A stretch of DNA of 64,000 bases from Nannobrachium achirus. Its lineage: Eukaryota > Chordata > Actinopteri > Myctophiformes > Myctophidae. The notes under the pieces were generated by a model. The model ran no database searches. It was given only the letters and a program-made list of their open reading frames with translations, and was not told the origin of the DNA. The position numbers and the translations under genes were made by a program. Shown piece after piece: positions 1-11,182 of the stretch; position 1 is the stretch's first letter; each line of letters begins with the position of its first letter. The stretch lies in assembly GCA_963921795.1 (NCBI GenBank), contig OY997651.1:49912518-49976517 (forward strand), read 5' to 3'.

Positions 1-79
1 TCTTTAGGGGGGAGACTGAGCCTATTCCATTCACTGTTAAATCTCAAATACCTGGAACGCGCCCGAGTCGCGTTAGATT

Positions 80-1033
80 TTAACCACTTTAACCATTATT
101 TTATGCTTTAACTATTGAAAAATAGCAGATATACAAGCTCACAGCGCGGCACCGAGTGCCGCGCTTGCGAGCTTGTAGATCTGCTATTTTTGAAAAAAAC
201 GTGAAAATGTGTGCAAGTCTTTGAATATCTTTGACACGATCTTTGACCCGACTTCTAAATCCTAGGGTTGTTCGATGTGGCCTAAAAATAAAATCTCGAT
301 TTATTTCTCAGAAAAGTCGATTTTCGATTCCGATTTCGATTTTTTTTGGTAAAAGAATAATACATTGTTTCAACTATGTTGTTTTCATTTAAAAAATGCA
401 AGGACATGATTTTTTTTTTTATTATTGTTTTATTTTCTAAATGTTTTATATAGCCAAATAGCAAAATCTAATGTGGTGAGCCCTGCCCAGTCTGACGTGC
501 ACTGCACGTGCATCAAATAAATTACACATCAGAGATAAAGTAGTATTAATTTGGTGTCGGACCTTGTCGTCCTGCTTTAGGAGGACCGGCTGTGCACTTT
601 TTGCCCCGTGCAAGGCTCCAATGAGTAAGAATTACCCTAATTAAAGTGAAAATCGATTTTACGATTTCTTATTTTTTAAATCGTCCAAAGGAAAAAATCC
701 CGATTTCGATTAAAAATCGATTAATCGGAAAACCCTACTAAATCCTTCTTCTAAATCATGTTGTTCTCAAACTTTTTCATGTCAAGGACCCCCACAATTA
801 CAGGTATTTGGCCGCGGACCCCCATCTCAAAATATGTTGTTCCAGGGACCACCCAGAAGCAAATATTTGAGTTACAAATGTTCGCTTTTAAATAGATATA
901 TTCAAAGACTTGCAAAGAAATATCATGATTTTTCAAAAATAGCAGATCTACAAGCTTGCAGCGCTGTGAGCTTGTATATCTGCTATTTTTCAATTGTTAA
1001 AGCGGTCAATAATCCTAGGCCTAAATGGGTTAA
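80..1033. mobile_element. Family-1 MITE (TTAA-bounded, two hairpins), interrupted
   Basis: TTAA lies at both ends and the right end reads CCTAAATGGGTTAA. Two palindromes of the GATCTACAAGC core lie at about 118-193 and 939-998. Between them is a hAT-like arm rich in GGACCCCC. The element is split by an independent hAT MITE at 263-737. Related copies lie near 12.5, 22.4, 32.5, 44.3 and 62.5 kb. Superfamily is unsure: the TTAA borders fit piggyBac-type targeting, while the inner arm looks hAT-like. Confidence 0.6.
263..737. mobile_element. hAT MITE, 475 bp, TSD CTAAATCC
   Basis: Ends TAGGGTTGTTCG and CGGAAAACCCTA are inverted over the first bases. Perfect 8-bp duplications CTAAATCC lie at 255-262 and 738-745. 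The interior is AT-rich with repeated CGATTT/AAATCGA motifs. It sits inside the family-1 element, so it is the younger insertion. No coding capacity. Confidence 0.8.
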
Positions 1034-1128
1034 ATACAGCCCAGTCAAATGAATTTAAAAAGCCAAGCATAGCTCATAGCCCCGAGGCTTCAATTAATAA
1101 CCATAGACTATTAATAGTGTCGTGGTTC

Positions 1129-1446
1129 TCAAACGTTTTCGTGTCAAGGACCCCCAAAATTGATGTGTATTTGGCAGCCGACCCCCTATCTGAAAAGGTT
1201 TTTTACAAGGGACCCCCAAAGGTTTGTGTTCAAAATGTTTGCTTAAATTCAAAGATTTTCACCCGTTTTCAAGATTTTTCAAAACATTGCAGATGTACTA
1301 GCTCATGACCTTGTACATCTGCTATCTTTTTAATAAGTATAAAATATTGTTTAAGTGGTCAAAGTGAGTGTGATGATATATTAACTACATTTGCTTAGGA
1401 CCGCCTGGTTTGTACTGGTCCCCTGACCCCACTTTGAGAACCAATG
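1129..1446. mobile_element. hAT-like MITE with degenerate palindrome
   Basis: The left end CGTGGTTCTCAAACG and right end CACTTTGAGAACCAATG are inverted. The interior has GGACCCCC blocks and a decayed hairpin near 1285-1325. No clean TSD was seen. Confidence 0.55.
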
Positions 1447-1496
1447 CTCTAATCTCCTGACTAATTAGTTCCAAAATGCGTCCGCCCAGACATTAT

Positions 1497-1640
1497 AACA
1501 CCAGGCACAGCTCTTCACTGGCTGCCTATTGTATGCAGACTACATTTTAAAAATCCCTTTTTAACAACCTTAATAAAACGTTACGCACACCGGCTCCAGT
1601 TTATATCTCTGAGTTACTGCAAGCACTGCACTGGATGTGT
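1497..1640 (+). pseudogene. LINE (L2/Rex-type) reverse-transcriptase C-terminal scrap
   Basis: One plus frame reads ALHWLPI..R..FK, matching the conserved ALHWLPV-x-R-x-x-FK block near the C-terminus of L2/Rex-type retrotransposon ORF2 proteins. It is short, degraded and not part of a long ORF. The family call is from motif memory. Confidence 0.5.
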
Positions 1641-2274
1641 GATCTCCCGGGTCTTCTGAGAGAACCCTGATAATGCACCCTTTGTCAGCCTTCTGATTGG
1701 TCCCTGACTGGCCAACCAGAAAAATCATTCACTTTTGCTACCAGGGGCGGAGTTATGCAGTGGGACAAAGTCCTTTCATTCTTTCACCGCAGTACGGTGC
1801 TGCGCGGTCATAGAGATTTTGATCATTATAATGAATACGCTTCAACAAACTAGTTCACATGAACGATATCGATGTAACTTAAGATATTCGATTGGATACA
1901 TATATTTTAAATGGCCTCTGCCTGTTTCAGAGGATTAAACTAATTAAAACATGTATTTTCGGGGGAAAACCCCTGTTTTGCAATGTAACTACTGTACTTT
2001 TTTTCCCCTTTTTTATTAATATCGTCTAGAACATTTTCTTTTGGTACTTTAAATAGCAATAATGAAGTTTGAAAAATCTTGTTTTTTTATAATGGAAGTG
2101 AATGGAAAAACCTAGTAACAGAGCGACATGGGGTGGGACTTGACAAAGGGCGAATTATACAAACCACTTGGTTGGAGATCTGTTGAGATAAGATAAGATG
2201 AATCGTTATTGATTGCTAAGAGGTAAATGGGTTCTTTTAGCAGACAGACAAACAGCGTGATGTGTGCTACTGTC
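1641..2274. other. Unassigned intergenic stretch
   Basis: AT-rich sequence with no supported gene. The 67-codon ORF at 1735-1938 shows no domain. No inverted or tandem structure stood out. Confidence 0.4.
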
Positions 2275-2636
2275 TATAAATCAGTAGATTCTCTAACCCT
2301 TTTTTGTTGAGAGTGTATGGATGGAACCAATTGGACCGGTAATGAACCATTTGGTAAATGTTTTAACAGTTTACTATGTATAATAGGCCACAGACCCCCT
2401 ATAACTCTGAGGGTGTACAAATGGAACCAAAATGGACATTTCGTTCTATTTAATTTGTACACTCTCTGAGTTACAGACCTGTAAGGGTCCATTTGGTTCA
2501 ATTTGTATACTCTCAGTATGCCTTGTAAGGGTCCATCATTTTGGTTCCTAACTATCAAATCATTTAACTTGGACCCAATGGAAACCCACCTCAAGGACCC
2601 CCTAAGGGTCCCCAGACCCCACTTTGAGAACCACTG
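2275..2636. mobile_element. hAT-like MITE with GTACAAATGGAACC palindrome
   Basis: The right end is CACTTTGAGAACCACTG; the left border is unclear. The interior holds inverted copies of GTACAAATGGAACCAAATGG around 2400-2540, a second palindromic core also found near 5.0, 37.8, 41.5 and 45.7 kb. Confidence 0.5.
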
Positions 2637-2881
2637 CGGTAGGTAGATAAAGCTGGAATCGAAGGGAGAAAGATTTAGCACACAAGTCTGCAAAGACTAA
2701 GCTGAAGTGAATAAATCAGCTTAGAATAAAATAAAAGCCTGCTGCTCCACCTAGTAAGGTCACTGTGTGCAGGATATGTAGGACATAACCATTAACATGG
2801 TACTGGGTGCCCAAACATCTCAAGCCGGAGACCCAGAAGGGAGATTTGATGTTGACCACGTTATAAATTCATCACTTGAAC
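2637..2881. other. Unassigned spacer
   Basis: No gene or clear repeat structure was recognised between two MITEs. Confidence 0.4.
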
Positions 2882-3293
2882 CAGGGGTCTTCAAAAGGGG
2901 GTCCGGGACCCCTAGGGGGTTACTCAGAGTTACTACAGGGGGTCCTCCAAATCTCTTTTTTATATTAACCACTTGAACCCTAGTGTCCATATTCTGAGAA
3001 CTTTAGACACAAATAGCAGATCTACAAGCTTGTAGATTGGCTATTTTTGGCAAAGAGGTTTAGTGTAGAGGGGAAAAAGAGCAGACTAAGTACAGAGCGA
3101 AAGGTCAAGTTTATTATATATTGACAGTTCAAGTGGTTAAACGTTTGAAAACACAAATTGACATGAATCCAAAATACCCAAATGATTGTGCTGTCAAACA
3201 ATGAAACTATATGGAATCTATGAACAGTTTGTGGGGGTCCCTGCTTCATCTCTCTCTAAGCTAAGGGGTCCTTGAAAACGTTGAAGACCCCTC
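2882..3293. mobile_element. hAT MITE of the CAGGGGTCTTCAA family
   Basis: The left end CAGGGGTCTTCAAAAGG is inverted with ...GTTGAAGACCCCTC on the right. The palindromic core AGCAGATCTACAAGC/GCTTGTAGATTGGCT lies at 3011-3052. Same family as 39931-40383 and 63290-64000. It abuts the next element directly. Confidence 0.65.
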
Positions 3294-3525
3294 TCCAAGT
3301 TTCACATTTGTACGTTCTTTCGCAAAGTGAAGCCCTGCTTCATCATACAAGGCCGTCGCACAAAAGTAGTGAAAATACAAACACACAACGCCTCGCACCG
3401 CGAGGCGTTGTGTGCTTGTAGATCGGCTGTTTTCACTAGTTTAAATCATTTTTAAAACGATAAATGCAAAACGAACGGTTTTTGGACATACAAGGTTTTC
3501 ATCGGACAACAACGATATGGCAACG
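3294..3525. mobile_element. Family-B palindromic MITE, one end lost
   Basis: It carries CTTTGCGAAA-type and GAAGCAGGGCTT-type blocks in reverse, a CGCCTCGC/GCGAGGCG hairpin at 3373-3437, and the right end CGGACAACAACGATAT typical of the ATCGTTGTTGTCGGG family. The left terminus is truncated where the preceding hAT element begins. Confidence 0.6.
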
Positions 3526-4620
3526 TCTTGTCTTGACTTCCATTATGAATGAGTGTGTCTACTCAACAGCGCTCCATGTCTCCCACAGCTGTGGGGGAGA
3601 GTTTTGTTCAATCTATTCCAAGCGCCCAGGACTTGTGGGCCAGGGTTGCCAAATCTGCTTATTATAAGCGACTTTGGGGTAGTTTTTCTGTCGCTGCGGT
3701 TTCCCATGACCCCTTTTGGAATACTACATCCGGCGATCCGCCCCTTGAATTGTATTCATCCTGCAGAAACATGGATATGTCTGCTTCTTTTCCCATATCG
3801 CACGTTTGGTCAAAACGTGCCTGTTTTCTATGGACCATAGTTTACACATAACCTGACTCCGCCAGATGGTGGCAGCAGTGCGTACAGCCCTACTTTACCA
3901 TCTGAAACTGCTCAGGGAGAGTTGATATCACTCGTAAAGTCCCGGGCCGGACCAATCAGCGGCAGCTACGGGCGGGCTCTGAGCGGCTCTGAGCCAATAG
4001 AGTGTGACTGCAGACCAATTTCAGTGGGTGGGGGGCATGCATACAAGTGGCAAAATATGTATTTTTAGACACAATAAGCTGGCAATGTTTTTTGTATTAT
4101 TTACACCAGCCCCCATAAGTCACATCTGCCCATGAAAGATTGAGGTGCTTCATGGGAACGGGCTTATTCAGTGGTGTGTTCTAGACTTTTTTTCAGGGCA
4201 TACTATAATCTATGCCCCCAACCTGGGGCCACGCATGCAAATCAAAATCGTTAAAATCACTAAAATGATAGAACGAAGTAAATGAAAACATTTTAACACT
4301 TTTCTTTTCGCTGATTACTATCTAAAATATGAACCCTTTTTGTAAAAAACAAAAACAAAGTTGTCCTTTAAAGTGTTAAAATGTAATCCGGCAACAACTG
4401 TATGGGTGCGTCGCTGGCACTGCGCGACTGCCATGCAAGTAACCCTACACTGCAGCAGCTGCTGCGAGGCGTCACACACTGTTCCACTCTGGCGAGAAAG
4501 AAACTCACTCTGGAAGATAATGGCCTTGGAGTGCTATTGATTGAACCCACCGTCTTAGCAACATTACAACCGTGATTAGGGTTGGGATGATTTTAGCCAG
4601 GATTTGAACGATTCCGGTTC
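3526..4620. other. Intergenic stretch with two dispersed repeats
   Basis: The segment near 3930-4015 (CCGGGCCGGACCAATCAGCG) recurs at about 27045-27115. The segment near 3850-3905 is the inverse of sequence near 27250-27320. The stretch at 4168-4215 recurs at 36272-36320. The 95-100 codon ORFs here overlap each other and show no domain. Confidence 0.5.
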
Positions 4621-5402
4621 CTTTCGGTCTTTCTCAACCTTTTCAGGCCACGTCCCCCAAAATGATCATATTTTTAACTGGGGACCCCCCACCCTGCCAA
4701 ACACTGAGAGTTGAGGCATTGCGTTTTGTATAACACGGTTCTATTGTGAAAATAGCAGATCTAGATCGGCTATTTTCACAAATTCTGCCTTGAATATTTG
4801 ACAATTTGGCCAATGTTTAATTTGTCATTTTAGAGGTATTAAAAGGTCCTTAAATAGGGTATATGCACATACGCCATTTTGTTCTACTTCCGGGTGTCTT
4901 TCGACTTCCTTCACAGGTGTTACTGATGATACTAATTAAGGATCTGTTTGATTTATTTTTGCAGTGGTTCTTTTATTTCAAGGACCCCATAACTCTGTAC
5001 AAATGGAATCAACAAATGGAATTAAATGGACCCTTGCGGATCCATTTGCTTCCATTTGTACACTCTCAGAGTTACACACCTGTATGGGGACCCACTCAAG
5101 GACACTTTGAGACCCACTGGTGTAGCAGAGTGTTTCCAGTGAGCCAACATGAATGGAACAGAGCCTTCATTAGTATCATCAGTAACACCTGTGAAGGAAG
5201 TCGAAAGACACCCGGAAGAAGAACAAAATGGCGTATGTGCATATACCCTATTGTCACTTCTGAAATGTGTAGATACCCTCTAAACACTTAAACTTCATGT
5301 TGGTTTGTTTACTGTTGAATGAGAAAACAAAGTTGCACATTAAGTCAATCAATAATTAGGGGACCCCCCTGGGAGTCCCGACCCACACGTTGAGAACCAC
5401 TG
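4621..5402. mobile_element. Outer hAT MITE of a nested set
   Basis: The left arm TTTCTCAACCTTTTCAGGCC and right arm CACGTTGAGAACCACTG match the CAGTGGTTCTCAACC family. A short palindrome of the GATCTA core is at 4748-4782. A second palindromic element (about 4857-5252) has inserted in the middle and itself holds a hAT-like insert. Confidence 0.6.
4857..5252. mobile_element. Long-TIR foldback element with inner hAT-like insert
   Basis: The arms are near-perfect inverted repeats for about 80 bp, starting GGGTATATGCACATACGCC and running through ACTTCCGGGTGTCTTTCGAC. Comparison with the intact relative near 41.1 kb shows the host sequence CTTAAATTGTCAC was split here. Inside, CAGTGGTTC...GACCCACTG bounds a further insert carrying the GTACAAATGGAA palindrome. 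Confidence 0.65.
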
Positions 5403-5583
5403 CCTTAACGTACTGGATTCCCAAGCAGTTGGTCTCGGACCCATCTTTGTTATTATAAAATATTTTCAAAAGATATAATAAAAGATCTTCATAGTTTTTC
5501 ATGCATAAAACAATTCAAAGGAATTTAATTTATTTAGCTCCCACATTTGACCGAATGTGTATGTCTGTCTGTCCATGTGAGTA
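5403..5583. other. Unassigned spacer
   Basis: AT-rich with no recognised feature. Confidence 0.4.
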
Positions 5584-5748
5584 ATTAGCCAGTAGCTATG
5601 CTCCTCCCCTAAAAGCTTTTGTCCAATGCTAGCTTAGCAACCGGCAGCTTGCCAAGGCTGTTGCCAAGGCAAACCTTGGCAAGCAGGAAGTTATTCTAAG
5701 CTAGCATTGGACAAAAGCTTTTTGGGAGGGGCATAGCTACTGGCTAAT
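5584..5748. mobile_element. 165-bp foldback MITE
   Basis: The arms ATTAGCCAGTAGCTATGC and GCATAGCTACTGGCTAAT pair over about 50 bp each. They include AAGCTTTTGTCCAATGCTAG on the left and its complement on the right. The central loop contains CTTGCCAAGG repeats. No TSD was resolved. Confidence 0.7.
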
Positions 5749-6087
5749 TGAGTATGGCCTCAACAGCTGCAATACCGCTGGGTGACCTGCCTTCAAGTGG
5801 CGCTGTTAAGCAGCCTAAGGCACTGCTCACTCCCACTGGGTGGGATTTTTATTTCAATTAGTGTTACTCCCCTTTTATTCATATTCCCGCATCCATTTGT
5901 TTTACTGCTATTGTTATCATAAGAGCGTTTAGAGCATTGTTCTCGCATGGCTATATCAATAATGCATTGATGTCAAGTGCAGGTCGGAGCTCCATGTGTG
6001 ATCTATCCGTATACTTTGACCGCCTGCTGTTGCATGTGAGTCAGAATAAAGAGTTGATTTTAATTATTTACTATTAACATTTTGCTC
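5749..6087. other. Unassigned spacer
   Basis: No gene or repeat border was identified. Confidence 0.35.
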
Positions 6088-6758
6088 TTAACTCATCTGG
6101 TGCCGATCCCGAACTAGTTCGGCTTTATTTCAATCCAATACAATCTTTTTTTTATTAATTCACTTACCCCGAGCTGCTTGTAGAGTCATGGGTGGTCCTG
6201 GCTCGCTAGCCGCTAGCCAGCTAGCCATTCTACTCTGTCCGACGATATATTCCATTAAAAATGGTTTAAAATACATTTTTGAGCTCCCCAATGTTCACCC
6301 GATGTTCGGCGCCGCTTCCGATGAGTACACAAGTGTGCCGATCCCGAAGTAGTTCGGCTTTATTTAATTAAATGAATAAAATGAAGCCTGGCTTGATTTT
6401 TGTAGCTACTAGCCGAAAGCTAACAACGTCCCGGCCGGCCGTAATTTGCGAACGCAATCGCCAATCTCCGCCTAATCCAATGAAAGGCCGCATCTTTAAA
6501 GGCTTATATCTCTTTTTTGTGTTTTAGGAAAGCGGTGCGAGGTTTATTTACGGCGAAATCGCCCAAAAATGATCTTTTAGATGACAAAATGGGAATAGCC
6601 ATTCTGTTAGCATCTTCATCCGGGACATTTCCATGCCGTGCAGGAACGTGAGCACGTCAGGTCCTGGAAGCTGAAGTCCTGGAAGCTAAAGCGCTCGCCT
6701 ATGAGAGATGCGCTGGCATTCCTTGGCCCCTAGAGGGCGCTGGCGCTCAAAGAGTTAA
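6088..6758. mobile_element. piggyBac-like non-autonomous element (TTAA TSD)
   Basis: TTAA at 6088-6091 and 6755-6758 flanks a unit whose ends CTCATCTGGTGCC and GGCGCTCAAAGAG are inverted with mismatches. Two internal copies of GTGCCGATCCCGAA-TAGTTCGGC occur at 6101-6123 and 6333-6357. A truncated relative lies at about 56095-56520. No transposase ORF. Confidence 0.6.
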
Positions 6759-6854
6759 ACTTAAAGGAGTAATTCACCCCCACGATGACTATTTTTCTAT
6801 TGATTAGTCACGCCATGGAGACTTGAGTTCAATAATAGACCCAACTGCATTTGG

Positions 6855-7457
6855 TAGTCCCCCCAGGAATCCGCGCGAAAGGTCTTGATTCCGCGGAGAA
6901 CAATCATGATTCTGCAGAATTCTGCAGAGAACAATTCTTGATTCTGCAGACATTAAAAAACACCCTAAAATGACCAGTTATCAAGCTAAAAATTATATAC
7001 CGGTAGTTCTAATAATCAATTAAAACCCTTCATGAAATAGCTACAATTAATTGTAATTAGTGGTTAGAATAATCAAATATTTGATTAATAATATTTGAGA
7101 ATAAAAATGTAATATTAAGTCTATTCTTTTTTAAATTGTTATTGTTTTTAATAATTACTTTCTGTTGCAAAGACTATATTGTCATCCAAACCATGCCCAG
7201 ACCCCTCCTGCTACTCGCAGGAGGGAAGCTAAGCTATTCCCCCTGTGAAGCAAAGTCCTATGAGGTGGCCACTGGCCAGACCATGTACAAATCGTTTTGT
7301 AATAGTAATAATAACTACTCCCGCTGCTCTGCCGCCACTCGCGACTGTTATTCCGCGGACGGCATAAAAGTCTGCGAATGGCAGAGAAATCCGCGGGTGG
7401 CCGCAAATTCCGCGATAAATTCCGTGATCGCGGAATCGCGGATTCCTGGGGGGACTA
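6855..7457. mobile_element. 603-bp element with 21-bp perfect TIR
   Basis: TAGTCCCCCCAGGAATCCGC at the left is matched exactly in inverse at the right. ATTTGG lies immediately outside both ends, suggesting a 6-bp TSD. The interior holds many ATTCCGCGG/CTGCAGAATT motifs. The ORF at 7136-7654 crosses the right border, so it is not a real gene. Superfamily not assigned. Confidence 0.65.
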
Positions 7458-7959
7458 ATTTGGGTCAGAATCACTGGGGGTACATTTCAAGTAAATGTAT
7501 CCCCATTGATTCTCACCCAATGCATTTGGGTCCCCATCCAGGGCCTAGTATTTGGTTCCCCATCCAGCCCCATGCATTTGGGTCCCCATCCAGAATCAAT
7601 GGGGGCATCCTTGAGGGGTCTCCACGTCTGGAGATAAATGAGCAAAGGCACTGACTGTGTGCCTTGTGCCGAGTCGTGCATACATTGCTCACAGCGTCCA
7701 TCAACAGGGAGCGGCATCGCATCGATCATTTCTGCTAAGTCATCTTTACCAGCAGTGGTGTGAAATAGATAAGTAGGTTTACTCAAGTATTCTACCACTT
7801 TTCAATACTTTAACTTCTGCTCCACGACATCAGAGGAACATTATTGTACTTTTTACTTCACAACAATTATTTGACAGCTTTAGTTACTAGTTACTTTGCA
7901 GATTTAGATTTGTATTTCTTTATCACACAACATACACTAACCACTTCAGCCCTATATTC
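7458..7959. other. Spacer with short direct repeats
   Basis: CATTTGGGTCCCCATCCAG recurs near 7520-7595. No gene is supported. Confidence 0.4.
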
Positions 7960-8560
7960 CGGCCATTTGAAAATACCTGACACATTGTTTTTCAAACAAA
8001 TTATCTTTTTAATATTTTGGCTATTCAAAATTAGCAGATATATGATTGATTGATAGATCTGCTATTTTTGAAAAACCTTGAAAATGTTTGTAAATCTTTG
8101 AATAGGCCTATATAATATATTATTTTAAAGCGAATATTTTTAACTCAAACCTTTGCTTCTGGGGGGGTCCCTGGAACAAAATATGTTTAGGTGGGGGTCC
8201 GTGGTCAAATAGATATAATTCTAAGGGTCCTTGACATTAAAAACTTTGATCACCACAGATAAAGAAACATCAGTTTTTCAGAAAACCATTAGGTATTCTT
8301 CAGGTCTTAATGGGTTAATGTCAAGGACCCCTACAGTTATAGAGTTATATGTATGGCTGCCGACCCCCGTCTCAAAATATTATGTATTAGGGACCCCCCA
8401 GAAGCAAACATTTGAGTTACAAATGTTCGCTTTAAAAAAAAAAGATATATTCAAAGGTATGGGAAAAATTATACAAGCTCGCAAATTCTACAAGCTCGCG
8501 GAGCGGCACAGAGTGCCACGCTGTGAGCTTGTATATCTGCTATTTCTTAATGGCTTAATT
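7960..8560. mobile_element. Family-1-like MITE, decayed
   Basis: Two decayed GATCTACAAGC-type hairpins lie near 8030-8068 and 8468-8552. They flank hAT-like GGACCCC blocks that run GGGGGTCC in one half and GGACCCCC in the other. Confidence 0.55.
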
Positions 8561-8712
8561 TACGAAAACAAACACAAACAGTTAAAACATTATTAGAGGT
8601 TTCTGCCCGACAGAGACGATATAATACTCTGTCCACCGCCAAGTATAAATGTACTCGGTCATAGACTGTGTCCACCACTGCTCATTAGGTGCAGTGGGAG
8701 AGCGAGGGATGA

Positions 8713-8713
<1 letters not shown>

Positions 8714-8786
<73 letters not shown>
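8714..8786 (+). repeat. (GT)n microsatellite
   Basis: Uninterrupted GT dinucleotides of about 72 bp. The minus-strand poly-His/Thr ORF across it is an artefact. Confidence 0.95.
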
Positions 8787-8789
<3 letters not shown>

Positions 8790-9070
8790 CCCCTGGCGCC
8801 GGGCAGAGAATGGGCAGCCATGTGAGATAACCAACGCCATGCCAGTGAGACGCGCTTCATTCCTGCACCCGTGGGCGTAAAAGACCAGCGTTGCAATGAT
8901 TTAGCAGGAGAGGAGACACGAGTGGTCAAAAAGTAGTGCAAAAGTATTGGCATTGAAAAAGTACCAAAAGTAAAAGAACTCCTCTTGTGCAGAATGTCCC
9001 ATTTCACAAGTTCAAAATGTATTAAATGGCCAACTCATTTTGCCCAAGTCATATTTATCTGCCTTTATTT
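8787..9070. other. Unassigned spacer
   Basis: No gene or repeat border was recognised. Confidence 0.35.
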
Positions 9071-9485
9071 TAGGGATGGGACGATAAGCGATATTATCGT
9101 CTATCGTGATAAAAAACCCTCACGATAATCGTATCGTGGAGATTAAATTTATCGTGATATCGTCCTCCGTCGTGCACTGGGATCAATTCACCTTTTATTT
9201 GCTGAGCTGCATATCCGGTTAGGTATATCCGATATCTCTTAAACCCTCTATTGGTAAAGCGCACTTATACATACTTGATACAGTCTTTTTTCACTCTATC
9301 AAATGTCTTTGCCAAAAATTGCCGGTCTACAAGCTCGCGTTGCGACGCGTTGTGAGCTTGTAGATCGGCTATTTTTTTGCAAGTGTTCTGCCCCAGGATA
9401 ATGGATCTTGATCATCGCGATAATATCGTAAATATTATTTGTCACAATTATCGTGATATGAAATTGTCATATCGTCCCATCCCTA
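9071..9485. mobile_element. hAT MITE, 415 bp, TSD CTTTATTT
   Basis: Ends TAGGGATGGGACGATA and TATCGTCCCATCCCTA are inverted. Perfect 8-bp TSDs CTTTATTT lie at 9063-9070 and 9486-9493. The palindrome at 9310-9376 has the GGTCTACAAGC / GCTTGTAGATC core with a GCGACGCG loop. Same family as 30167-30528. Confidence 0.85.
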
Positions 9486-9852
9486 CTTTATTTATATGTG
9501 CCTAAAGTCACAGATAAAAAAAATATCTGTGACAGATATATTTTTTGTATCTGTATCTTACCATCCACTTGAATGGAGAAATAGATTTAGTTTTTTATCT
9601 GGAGAAAGAGTTTATCTGTTATCTGGCCCAGTGGGAATTGGCCTTTACTCTGCTCTCCTAACACTGCTGATTCACCCTGCCTTATTGCCTTATATGTGCA
9701 TCAGAATGCATGGTACATGAAGAAAACATTTTGTCCAAGTCACATTTTGGAATGTAACTAGTGGTCTGATAAGCTTATAGGATGTGATATGAACGGTAGG
9801 GACTGTTGATGTCAGTGTAATGAAATCTTTTTGTGTAATGTGTCATATAATC

Positions 9853-10284
9853 TAGGGTGACCACATTTTCAGCCGCTCAAACCGGGACGCGAACCACTGT
9901 TGCCTAAAACCGGGACTCTCAAAGCAATGCGCACGTTACCGCGCACGCGCCCGCCCATTCTCTAACGTTCGTGCACGGGCACATACACGCCGCAGGGTTG
10001 CATTCAGGCAGTGAGTGATTGACAAACAGCCTCAGCGTTGAATTCAGACACGCATTGAATTTGTTCATGTTTTCTGATGTTTAGGTGAGCATGTTTTCAT
10101 GAAAAGAACATCTTAAATGTCTATGCAACCACTGAAAACAGCTACTATTATTTTTATTCTAGCGAAAACCGGGACAATTTTGTAGTGAATGTTGAAAACC
10201 GGGACATATTAGTGTTTTAGAGATATTTACACGCAGCTTGAAAACGGGACTGTCCCGGCCAAACCGGGATGTCTGTTCACCCTA
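9853..10284. mobile_element. hAT MITE, 432 bp, TSD ATATAATC
   Basis: Ends TAGGGTGACCACATTTTCAG and GTTCACCCTA; perfect TSDs ATATAATC at 9845-9852 and 10285-10292. The interior is rich in AAACCGGGAC. An inverted relative is at 31663-32086. Confidence 0.85.
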
Positions 10285-10292
10285 ATATAATC

Positions 10293-10645
10293 CTATATGG
10301 GATTCATTTATAGGAGGACATATAGGCAATAAGGCACAATTAAACGCCAGTGTTAGAGAAGCAGAGCTAGGCAGTGATGTCAATTTGGCCAAAATAAAAT
10401 GACTTTAATGGGGTCAAGAGAACATAAACACCTCATGTCCTATAATAGGAAACGCCTATTCACACCACAGAGCAGGTTTCGCTTGCGGTTGAGTAATGTG
10501 TTTGACCAGTCCAGGAGTATTTGTACTTCTTTAACTCGAGTACTGTGTGGGCTGAGTCTTTTGTCTGCCACCCTGCCCCCGCTCCTCCATTCATCTCTCG
10601 CTCACCCACTGGAGCTAATGAGCGCTCGGCATGCTCTGCCGCCAC
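10293..10645. other. Unassigned spacer ending in a 31-bp direct repeat
   Basis: No gene is supported; the ORF at 10399-10680 runs into the next TE. The last 31 bases (10615-10645) resemble 11183-11213 on the far side of the adjacent element. Confidence 0.45.
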
Positions 10646-11182
10646 CAGGGGCGTCACACGGGGGGGAAAAGTGGGACTGAGTTTCTAGGGCCCAAGGTGG
10701 AGGGGCCTGGAATCGTTTTATGCTTTAGCTATTGAAAAATAGCAGATATACAAGCTCACAGCGCGAGTGCCGCGCTGCAAGCTTGTAGATCTGCTATTTT
10801 TGAAAAGTCGTTAAAGTGTGTGCAAATCTCTGAATATATGTATTTTTTAAGCGAACATTTGTAACTAAAATGTTGCTTCTGGGGGGTCCCTGGAACTAAA
10901 TGTTTTGTGATGGGGGTCCGTGGCCAAATACATATCATTTTGGGGGTCCTTCACATGAAAAAGTTTGAGCACCACTGACATAGAAACATAGGTTTTTCAC
11001 CAAAAAAAATCAAAGAGAATCGAATTTTCACAATCTTTCAAAAATAGCTGATCTACAAGCTCGCAGCGCGGCACTCGGTGCCGCGCTGTGAGCTTGTACA
11101 TCTGCTATTTTTCAATAGTTAAAGCACAAAATAATGCGGTGAATCCTGTAACCCGGGCCCAGAATTTGTTGCGACACCCCTG
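10646..11182. mobile_element. hAT-like MITE CAGGGGCGTCAC family with family-1 insert
   Basis: Ends CAGGGGCGTCACAC and GTTGCGACACCCCTG are inverted. Inside are two GATCTACAAGC hairpins (10735-10806, 11037-11116) in a family-1 arrangement. Relatives lie at 58474-59017 and, reversed, near 23296-23538. Confidence 0.65.

Noticed and set aside
118..193. Hairpins as bacterial-type terminators or tRNA genes
   Set aside because: They lack cloverleaf features or A/B boxes, and occur in transposon contexts of a vertebrate genome.
3549..3851. 100-codon ORF and its +1 shadow
   Set aside because: Neither frame has a recognisable motif and the region contains sequence repeated elsewhere in the window.
7136..7654. 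172-codon ORF
   Set aside because: It crosses the right border of the 6855-7457 transposon and shows no domain.
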